From positions 1 through 30,127 of the forward strand of contig CAJGCU010000015.1 in NCBI GenBank assembly GCA_904501945.1: DNA of 30,127 nt, in the 5' to 3' direction. The stretch is from an uncultured Bacteroidaceae bacterium. GTDB taxonomy: Bacteria; Bacteroidota; Bacteroidia; Bacteroidales; Bacteroidaceae. This document shows positions 24,007-30,127 of this stretch, piece by piece. The translations under genes and the position numbers were made by a program. Positions within the stretch are counted from its first letter, which is position 1, and the number at the start of each line of letters is the position of its first letter. Under the pieces are notes generated by a model, which worked only from the letters and a program-made list of their open reading frames with translations, was not told the DNA's origin and did no database searches.

Positions 24007-25542
24007 ATGGCATTTGAAAATTTGGAACTATGGTGGGTAACTGGTGCACAGTTGCTCTATGGTGGCGAAACAGTTAAAATCGTAGACGGTCACTCTAAGG
24101 AAATGGTTGATGGCCTCAATAATAGTGGCATCATTCCAATCAAGGTAGTTTATAAGGGAACAGCAAACTCTTCTAAGGAAGTTGAAGCTGTGATGAAGGC
24201 AGCTAACAATGACGAGAAGTGCGCAGGTATCATCACTTGGATGCACACATTCTCTCCTGCAAAGATGTGGATTAAGGGCTTGCAGGCTCTTCAGAAGCCA
24301 CTCCTCCACTTCCACACTCAGTACAACGCTGAAATTCCATGGAGCGAGATTGACATGGACTTCATGAACCTCAACCAGTCAGCTCATGGCGACATCGAGT
24401 TCGGTCACATCTGCACTCGCATGCGCGTTCCTCGCAAGGTTGTTTGCGGCTACTGGAAGGATGAGGCAGCACAGCAGCAGATTGCTGTTTGGGCACGCGT
24501 TGCAGCAGGTGTTGCTGACGCAAAGAACGTACGTTGCTTGATGTTTGGTATGAACATGAACAACGTTGCCGTTACTGATGGCGACCGTGTAGAATTTGAG
24601 CAGCGCATGGGCTACCACGTTGACTACTACCCAGTATCTTCGCTCATGAACTACTTCAAGCAGGTTACAGACGCTGAGGCAGATGCTCTCGTTGAAGAGT
24701 ACAAGCAGCTCTACACTATCAAGATTGACGAGAGCGGCGAAGAAGTTTACTGGCAAAAGGTGAAGAACGCAGCAAAGGCAGAAATTGCTCTCCGCCGCGT
24801 TCTGAAGGACGAGGGCGCAACAGCTTTCACTACTAACTTCGACGACCTTGGCGATGCTGACATCAATGATCCAAACTTCGTAGGCTTCGACCAGATTCCA
24901 GGCCTTGCTTCACAGCGTCTCATGGCTGAAGGCTATGGCTTTGGTGCAGAAGGCGACTGGAAGACAGCTTGTCTCTGCCGCACTCTTTGGGTTATCCAGC
25001 AGGGCATGCCAATTGGCTGCTCATTCCTTGAGGACTACACTCTCAACTTTGCTGGCGACCGCTCTTCTTGCCTCCAGAGCCACATGCTCGAGGTTTGTCC
25101 ACTCATCGCTGTCGATAAGCCAACACTTGAAGTTCACTTCCTTGGCATCGGCATTCGCAAGCAGCAGACAGCTCGTCTCGTGTTCACTTCTAAGGTAGGC
25201 CGTGGTATCAAGGCTACAGTTGTTGACCTTGGCAACCGTTTCCGTCTCATCTCTCAGGAGGTTGAGTGCATCGAGCCAAAGCCAATGCCAAACCTTCCAG
25301 TTGCATCAGCTCTCTGGGTTCCACAGCCAAGCTTCGAAATCGGCGCAGGTGCATGGATTCTCGCAGGCGGTACTCACCACAGCGCATTCTCTTACGACAT
25401 CACTGAAGAGTACTGGGAAGACTTCGCAGAGATCGTTGGTATCGAATACGTGAAGATTAACAAGAACACCACTATCAGCGAGTTCAAGCACGACCTTCAG
25501 ATGAACGAGGTATACTACATGTTGAACAAAGCACTGAAGTAA
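24007..25542 (+). CDS. araA: L-arabinose isomerase
   Basis: It isomerises L-arabinose to L-ribulose in the cytoplasm, using Mn2+. The metal and catalytic residues are in their expected contexts: Glu315 in FGAEGDWK, Glu342 in EDYT, His359 in QSHMLEVCP, and the His457-His458 pair in GGTHHSAFS. They correspond to Glu306, Glu333, His350 and His450 of the E. coli enzyme. At 511 residues it is slightly above the usual 500. Codon choice is strongly biased, marking it as highly expressed when induced. Its stop is only 3 bp before the kinase start, so the two are translated together. No other isomerase family fits. Confidence 0.98.
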   Translation: MAFENLELWWVTGAQLLYGGETVKIVDGHSKEMVDGLNNSGIIPIKVVYKGTANSSKEVEAVMKAANNDEKCAGIITWMHTFSPAKMWIKGLQALQKPLLHFHTQYNAEIPWSEIDMDFMNLNQSAHGDIEFGHICTRMRVPRKVVCGYWKDEAAQQQIAVWARVAAGVADAKNVRCLMFGMNMNNVAVTDGDRVEFEQRMGYHVDYYPVSSLMNYFKQVTDAEADALVEEYKQLYTIKIDESGEEVYWQKVKNAAKAEIALRRVLKDEGATAFTTNFDDLGDADINDPNFVGFDQIPGLASQRLMAEGYGFGAEGDWKTACLCRTLWVIQQGMPIGCSFLEDYTLNFAGDRSSCLQSHMLEVCPLIAVDKPTLEVHFLGIGIRKQQTARLVFTSKVGRGIKATVVDLGNRFRLISQEVECIEPKPMPNLPVASALWVPQPSFEIGAGAWILAGGTHHSAFSYDITEEYWEDFAEIVGIEYVKINKNTTISEFKHDLQMNEVYYMLNKALK

Positions 25543-25545
25543 TAT

Positions 25546-27135
25546 ATGACCGCAAAACAGACGATAGAAGCAGGTAAAGCCATTCTCGGTATCGAGTTTG
25601 GCTCTACCCGCATCAAGGCTGTTCTTATCGACCAGGAGAACAAGCCTATTGCTCAGGGCAGCCACACATGGGAGAACCAGCTGGTTGACGGCCTCTGGAC
25701 ATATAGCACAGAAGCAATCTGGTACGGCTTGCAGGATTGCTATGCACAATTGCGCAAGAACGTATTGGAGCAGTATGAAGTTGAGATAGAGACTCTTGCG
25801 GCTATCGGCATCAGCGCCATGATGCATGGCTATATGCCATTCAAGGGCAATGACATTCTTGTACCTTTCCGCACTTGGCGCAACACCAACACTGGTAAGG
25901 CTGCTGCTGAACTCTCTGAGCTCTTCAACTACAACATTCCACTTCGCTGGAGCATCTCACACCTTTATGAGGCAATCCTCGACAACGAAGAGCACGTAAA
26001 GGATATCGAGTTCCTTACAACTCTCGCTGGCTATATCCACTGGCAGATCACAGGCCAGAAGGTTCTTGGCGTTGGCGATGCTTCAGGTATGATTCCTGTT
26101 GACCCAAAGACTAAGACCTACGATGCTGCGATGGTTGAGAAGTTCGACAAGCTCATTGAGCCAAGAGGCTTCAGTTGGAAGCTGCTCGACATCCTTCCAA
26201 AGTCGCTCAATGCTGGTGAAAATGCAGGCTTCCTCACCCCTGAAGGTGCACAGCGCCTTGATGTTTCAGGCCATTTGAAGGCAGGCATTCCAGTATGTCC
26301 TCCAGAAGGTGATGCTGGCACAGGCATGGTTGCAACCAATGCCGTGAAGCAGCGTACAGGCAACGTGTCAGCTGGTACATCATCATTCTCTATGATTGTG
26401 CTTGAGAAAGAGCTTTCCAAGCCATACGAAATGATTGACATGGTGACCACTCCAGATGGAAGCCTTGTAGCGATGGTACATTGCAACAACTGCACTTCTG
26501 ACATCAACGCTTGGGTGAAAATCTTCAAGGAGTTCCAAGAGCTGATGGGCATGCCTGTTGACATGAACCAGCTGTATGTGAACCTCTTCAATGCTGCAGC
26601 AACTGGCAGCCCTGACTGTGGTGGCGTATTGTCATATAATTATGTGTCAGGCGAGCCAGTGACCGGCCTTGCAGATGGACGTCCTCTGTTTGTGCGTTCA
26701 GCCAACGACAAGTTCAATCTTGCCAACTTCATGCGCGCTCATCTCTATGGCGCCATTGGCGTTCTTAAGATTGGCAACGATATTCTTCTGAAAGAAGAGA
26801 AGGTGCAGGTTGACCGCATTACTGGCCACGGCGGATACTTCACAACAAAAGGCGTAGGACAGAAGATGCTGGCAGCAGCTCTCAACTCCCCTATCTCTGT
26901 GATGGAAACAGCAGGTGAAGGCGGCGCCTGGGGTATTGCTCTCCTTGCAGCATACGTTGTAAATAACGACAAGAATCTTTCACTTGCCGACTACCTCGAC
27001 CAGGTTGTATTTGCAGGCAATGCCGGTGAAGAAATCAAGCCAACTCCAGAAGACGTTGAAGGTTTCAACACTTATATTGAAAACTACAAGAAAGGTCTTG
27101 CAATAGAGCAGGCAGCTGTAGACAACAAGAAATAA
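25546..27135 (+). CDS. araB: L-ribulokinase-type FGGY carbohydrate kinase
   Basis: It phosphorylates L-ribulose to L-ribulose-5-phosphate with ATP. The FGGY fold is clear: phosphate-1 motif ILGIEFGSTRIKAVLID near residue 12, substrate loop GISAMMHGYMP, PPEGDAGTGMVATNAV with the catalytic Asp, GNVSAGTSSFSM (phosphate 2), and ITGHGGYFTTKGVGQKMLA with AGEGGAWG in the C-terminal domain. At 529 residues it resembles annotated xylulokinase-like kinases of Bacteroidales more than E. coli AraB. Its place 3 bp after araA and beside araD makes ribulokinase the likely role. I give araB as a context-based symbol; xylulose as a substrate is not excluded by sequence. Confidence 0.88.
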   Translation: MTAKQTIEAGKAILGIEFGSTRIKAVLIDQENKPIAQGSHTWENQLVDGLWTYSTEAIWYGLQDCYAQLRKNVLEQYEVEIETLAAIGISAMMHGYMPFKGNDILVPFRTWRNTNTGKAAAELSELFNYNIPLRWSISHLYEAILDNEEHVKDIEFLTTLAGYIHWQITGQKVLGVGDASGMIPVDPKTKTYDAAMVEKFDKLIEPRGFSWKLLDILPKSLNAGENAGFLTPEGAQRLDVSGHLKAGIPVCPPEGDAGTGMVATNAVKQRTGNVSAGTSSFSMIVLEKELSKPYEMIDMVTTPDGSLVAMVHCNNCTSDINAWVKIFKEFQELMGMPVDMNQLYVNLFNAAATGSPDCGGVLSYNYVSGEPVTGLADGRPLFVRSANDKFNLANFMRAHLYGAIGVLKIGNDILLKEEKVQVDRITGHGGYFTTKGVGQKMLAAALNSPISVMETAGEGGAWGIALLAAYVVNNDKNLSLADYLDQVVFAGNAGEEIKPTPEDVEGFNTYIENYKKGLAIEQAAVDNKK

Positions 27136-27159
27136 TCATCATTCAAGAGATTCAGGAAA

Positions 27160-27208
27160 GAGGAGAAATCAAAACAGGCTGAGCAATCGCTTTTTTTGCC
27201 TTCTCCTC
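27160..27208 (+). other. Hairpin between araB and tkt
   Basis: GAGGAGAA (27160-27167) and TTCTCCTC (27201-27208) are perfect inverted repeats around a 33-nt loop that contains a seven-T run. It starts 24 bp after the araB stop. It may attenuate read-through into tkt, or simply mark a processing point. Confidence 0.4.
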
Positions 27209-27241
27209 CATCCTAAATCTTTCTATAATTAACAAAAAAAA

Positions 27242-29263
27242 ATGGCAAATTCAATTCAAGTATTAAATCACGCAGCTGACAATATCCGTATCTTGGCTGC
27301 AGCATCTGTTGAAAAAGCAAAATCTGGCCACCCAGGTGGTGCCATGGGTGGTGCTGACTTTATTAATGTACTGTACTCTGAATACCTCAAATACGACCCA
27401 AAGAATCCTGAATGGGTTGGACGCGACCGCTTCTATCTCGACCCAGGCCATATGGCTCCAATGCTCTACTCTCAGCTTTGCCTCGCAGGCAAGTTCACGC
27501 TCGACGAGTTGGCACAGCTTCGCCAGTGGGGTTCTCCAACTACAGGCCACCCAGAATTCGAGGTTGCCCGTGGCGTAGAGAACACTTCAGGTCCTCTTGG
27601 CCAGGGACATGTGTTTGCAGTAGGTGCAGCAATTGCTGCTAAGTTCCTGGCTGCACATACAGGCAACCCAACTTTTGCAAAGGAAACCATCTACGCATAC
27701 ATCTCTGACGGTGGTATTCAGGAAGAGATTTCACAGGGTGGCGCACGCATCGCAGCTACTCTCGGCCTCGACAACCTCATCATGTTCTATGACTCTAACG
27801 ACATTCAGCTTTCTACTGAAACTAAGGAAGTTATGACAGAAGATACAGCTGCAAAGTATCGTGCTCTCGGCTGGGAAGTTATAGAAATCGTAGGTAACGA
27901 CGCTGCACAGATCCGTGCTGCTCTCGACGCTGCACAGAAGGTTGAAGGCAAGCCAACCCTCATCATTGGCAAATGTATCATGGGCAAGGGCGCTCTCAAG
28001 GCAGACGGCTCTTCTTACGAGGCAAACTGCAAGACTCACGGCGCTCCTCTTGGCGGCGACGCATTCATCAACACTATCAAGAACCTTGGCGGCGACCCAG
28101 AGAACCCATTCCAGATTTTCGACGACGTGAAAGAGCTTTATGCAAATCGCGCTAAGGAACTCGAAGCCATCTGCGCAGAGCGCTATGCAGAAGAAGCAGC
28201 TTGGGCAGCAGCCAACCCAGAGAAGGCAGCAGCACAGGCAGACTGGTTCAGCAACAAGGCTCCAAAGATTGACTGGAGCAAGTGCGTTCAGAAGGACAAC
28301 GACGCAACTCGTTCAGCTTCAGCAGCATGTCTCTCAGTTCTTGCAGAGCAGGTTCCAAACATGATTTGCGCTTCAGCCGACCTCTCTAACTCAGACAAGA
28401 CAGACGGCTTCCTCAACAAGACCAAGGCATTCACAGCTGGCGACTTCTCAGGCGCATTCTTCCAGGCAGGCGTGGCAGAGCTCACTATGGCTTGCTGCTG
28501 CATTGGTATGGCACTCCACGGAGGCGTTATCCCAGCCTGCGGAACATTCTTCGTATTCTCTGACTACATGAAGCCAGCAGTGCGCATGGCAGCCCTCATG
28601 GAGCTCCCAGTGAAGTTCATCTGGACACACGACGCATTCCGTGTTGGCGAAGACGGCCCAACTCACGAGCCAGTTGAGCAGGAGGCACAGATCCGTCTCA
28701 TGGAGAAGCTGAAGAACCACTCAGGCAAGCCATCAGTGCTCGTGCTCCGTCCAGCAGACGCTCAGGAGACTACAGCATCTTGGGCACTCGCTATGGACAA
28801 CATGGCTACTCCATCAGCCCTCATCCTCTCTCGCCAGAACATCAACAACCTGCCAGCAGGCAACGACTACAGCCAGGCTGCCAAGGGAGGCTACATCGTA
28901 GCAGGCTCAGACGAGAATCCAGACGTTATCCTCGTAGCTACAGGTTCTGAAGTTTCAACACTCGTTGCCGGCGCAGAACTCCTCCGCAAGGACGGCAAGA
29001 AGGTTCGCATCGTCAGCGTTCCATCTGAAGGACTCTTCCGCCAGCAGCCAAAGGAATACCAGCAGAGCGTTCTCCCACAGGGAGTCAAGAAGTTCGGTCT
29101 CACAGCAGGTCTTCCAGTCAACCTCCTCGGCCTCGTTCCTGAAGCAGAAGGCACAATCTGGGGTCTCGAGTCATTCGGCTTCTCAGCGCCTTACAAGGTG
29201 CTCGACGAAAAGCTCGGCTACACAGCAGAAAACGTATACGCACAAGTAAACAAGCTCTTCTAA
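27242..29263 (+). CDS. tkt: Transketolase
   Basis: This thiamine diphosphate enzyme moves two-carbon units between xylulose-5-phosphate and ribose-5-phosphate or erythrose-4-phosphate. It links arabinose-derived xylulose-5-phosphate to glycolysis. At 673 residues it is a full-length single chain. The N-terminal KSGHPGGAMGGADF (His30), the GPLGQGHVFAVGAAIA stretch, and the ThDP/metal segment SDGGIQEEISQGGA...DSNDIQL are present. The pyrimidine-binding domain has FQAGVAELTMACCCIGMALHGG in two blocks and FVFSDYMKPAVRMAALM, then HDAFRVGEDGPTHEPVEQ. The stop overlaps the rpiB start by 1 bp (TAATG). Codon choice is highly biased. Having its own copy in the arabinose locus allows pentose flux to rise with induction. 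Confidence 0.98.
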   Translation: MANSIQVLNHAADNIRILAAASVEKAKSGHPGGAMGGADFINVLYSEYLKYDPKNPEWVGRDRFYLDPGHMAPMLYSQLCLAGKFTLDELAQLRQWGSPTTGHPEFEVARGVENTSGPLGQGHVFAVGAAIAAKFLAAHTGNPTFAKETIYAYISDGGIQEEISQGGARIAATLGLDNLIMFYDSNDIQLSTETKEVMTEDTAAKYRALGWEVIEIVGNDAAQIRAALDAAQKVEGKPTLIIGKCIMGKGALKADGSSYEANCKTHGAPLGGDAFINTIKNLGGDPENPFQIFDDVKELYANRAKELEAICAERYAEEAAWAAANPEKAAAQADWFSNKAPKIDWSKCVQKDNDATRSASAACLSVLAEQVPNMICASADLSNSDKTDGFLNKTKAFTAGDFSGAFFQAGVAELTMACCCIGMALHGGVIPACGTFFVFSDYMKPAVRMAALMELPVKFIWTHDAFRVGEDGPTHEPVEQEAQIRLMEKLKNHSGKPSVLVLRPADAQETTASWALAMDNMATPSALILSRQNINNLPAGNDYSQAAKGGYIVAGSDENPDVILVATGSEVSTLVAGAELLRKDGKKVRIVSVPSEGLFRQQPKEYQQSVLPQGVKKFGLTAGLPVNLLGLVPEAEGTIWGLESFGFSAPYKVLDEKLGYTAENVYAQVNKLF

Positions 29264-29697
29264 TGATTCCCATTGGTATAGCATCCGATCATGCCGCATT
29301 TCCTCTCAAGCAGTTCGTCAAGGGCTACTTGGAGGAAAAAGGCATTGAATACAAGGACTATGGCGCCTACACAGAAGAATCCTGCAACTACGCCACCTAT
29401 GGCCACGCACTGGCCGAAGGCATCGAAGCAGGCGAAGTGGAGCGCGGCATCGCCATGTGCGGCTCAGGCGAAGGCATCTCCATGACGCTCAACAAGCACC
29501 AGCAGATACGCGCAGGACTTGTTTGGCAGCCAGAGATTGCCCACCTCATCCGCGAGCACAACAATGCCAACGTCATCGTCTTCCCTGGCCGCTTCATCAC
29601 AGAAGAGGTGTGCCGCCAGTGCCTTGACGAGTTCTTCGGCACAGAGTTCGCAGGCGGACGCCACCAGCAGCGCATAGAAGACATTCCTTGCAAGTAA
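29263..29697 (+). CDS. rpiB: Ribose-5-phosphate isomerase B
   Basis: It interconverts ribose-5-phosphate and ribulose-5-phosphate, supplying the second substrate for transketolase. It belongs to the RpiB/LacAB family: phosphate-binding GIASDHAAFPLK (Asp9, His10), the catalytic Cys66 in GIAMCGSGEGISM with the anion-binding glycine loop, and NNANVIVFPGRF. At 144 residues it is close to the usual 149. In place of the common Asp-Tyr-Pro of the family, the segment reads CNYATYGHALAE, a modest departure. It overlaps tkt by 1 bp and ends the arabinose locus, with a terminator 32 bp on. Confidence 0.95.
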   Translation: MIPIGIASDHAAFPLKQFVKGYLEEKGIEYKDYGAYTEESCNYATYGHALAEGIEAGEVERGIAMCGSGEGISMTLNKHQQIRAGLVWQPEIAHLIREHNNANVIVFPGRFITEEVCRQCLDEFFGTEFAGGRHQQRIEDIPCK

Positions 29698-29728
29698 CAC
29701 GCTTTTTCATATATAAAAGACCTCTTTC

Positions 29729-29766
29729 AAGCAGAGCCACCACCCTACGGCTCTGCTTCTTTTTTA
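29729..29766 (+). terminator. Rho-independent terminator of the arabinose locus
   Basis: AAGCAGAGCC (29729-29738) pairs perfectly with GGCTCTGCTT (29749-29758) around a 10-nt loop. CTTTTTTA follows. The stem is 10 bp, making this among the clearest terminators in the window. Confidence 0.92.
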
Positions 29767-29813
29767 TACCCCTCAGCACCCCTCACGGCAATGCAGACAC
29801 CCCAAGCTGCAGC

Positions 29814-30047
29814 AGCCAGCATGAAAATCTGTGTGATCTGGGCAATCTGTGTGACCAAGACTGCTGAGTGCTTTTTTCTCTCACGGATTTCACGGATTTC
29901 ACGGATATGTGGTGCCTTGCGAGGCCTTGGAATGAGTTGCAGCCAGCATGAAAATCTGTGAGATCTGGGCAATCTGTGTGCCCAAGAGTTTTTTTCTCTC
30001 ACAGATAGCACGGATTTCACGGATGTGGTGCCTTGCGAGGCACTTGG
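29814..30047. repeat. Duplicated palindromic intergenic repeat
   Basis: Two imperfect copies (29814-29930 and 29941-30047) begin with AGCCAGCATGAAAATCTGTG and end with GGTGCCTTGCGAGGC plus a short tail. In each copy the left half has iterated ATCTGTGTG-like 9-mers and the right half has CACGGATTT-like 9-mers. These are roughly complementary, so each copy can fold into a long hairpin. A 102-codon minus-strand frame through it (29745-30053) only translates these iterations (IREIRE, QIAQITQI) and is not a gene. Confidence 0.8.
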
Positions 30048-30127
30048 AAACATATTCTATTATTATAGAACTCGCGTTAATTACATATGAAAACTTGAAA
30101 ACCCATTCGTTCTTCCTTCTCCTGCAA
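30048..30127. other. Window end, no gene seen
   Basis: The last 80 bp are AT-rich and hold no start of a recognisable protein on either strand. They may be the upstream region of a gene beyond the window. Confidence 0.5.

Noticed and set aside
25306..25827. 173-codon minus-strand frame opposite araA-araB
   Set aside because: It is antisense to two strongly coding genes with biased codon usage and looks like a codon-bias shadow, not a protein.
26118..26591. 157-codon minus-strand frame inside araB
   Set aside because: It is fully antisense to a conserved kinase domain and has no start context or recognisable motif.
29745..30053. 102-codon minus-strand frame at the window end
   Set aside because: It only translates the 9-mer repeats and the terminator. 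The repetitive peptide is an artefact of the DNA repeat.

Overview
The window looks like a Bacteroidales chromosome, most plausibly Prevotellaceae or Bacteroidaceae. Three things point there. Upstream regions carry Bacteroidota-type promoter elements (TTTG about 19-20 bp before TAnnTTTG), start codons are preceded by A-rich leaders rather than Shine-Dalgarno sequences, and the gene content is characteristic: a FeoA-FeoB fusion, a Nudix-type AraR, and an araM/araP/araR/araD/araA/araB/tkt/rpiB cluster. The genus is inferred. There are no rRNA or tRNA genes, CRISPR arrays or intact transposons.

Region 1 (1-5.1 kb): the 3' part of secA ends in a strong terminator. Convergent to it on the minus strand are a regulator with a hemerythrin-like domain fused to a LuxR helix-turn-helix, then gmd and fcl, which make GDP-L-fucose from GDP-mannose. 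Region 2 (5.1-7.8 kb): divergent from the regulator is an iron-uptake unit, a FeoA-FeoB fusion plus a 54-residue Cys-rich membrane peptide. A 19-bp palindrome in the shared intergenic region overlaps the regulator's likely promoter.

Region 3 (7.8-8.4 kb) is a gene-free 564-bp stretch with three unrelated repeat structures, including a four-unit tandem array with an exact 23-bp period. Region 4 (8.4-14.1 kb): divergent uxaB and uxaC (hexuronate catabolism), then trmN6, an HD-domain hydrolase and folC in a tight co-directional run. Region 5 (14.2-16.6 kb): galM and galK, the entry steps of the Leloir pathway, closed by a terminator.

Region 6 (16.6-29.8 kb) is a complete L-arabinose utilisation locus. 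It encodes a lipoprotein mutarotase, two paralogous sodium/solute symporters flanking the AraR regulator, ribulose-5-phosphate 4-epimerase, arabinose isomerase, a ribulokinase-like FGGY kinase, transketolase and ribose-5-phosphate isomerase B. Together they take extracytoplasmic arabinose to xylulose-5-phosphate and through the non-oxidative pentose phosphate pathway; a terminator follows rpiB. The locus contains several unexplained non-coding structures: a paired palindromic motif, an 18-bp palindrome, a long intercistronic hairpin, a 17-bp triplicate at a stop codon, and a GC-rich stem-loop element between araD and araA. The window ends in a duplicated palindromic intergenic repeat.

I found no clearly new multi-gene system. 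The best leads are the hemerythrin-LuxR/feo regulatory pair, the araD-araA RNA-like element and the repeat-rich 7.8-8.4 kb gap.
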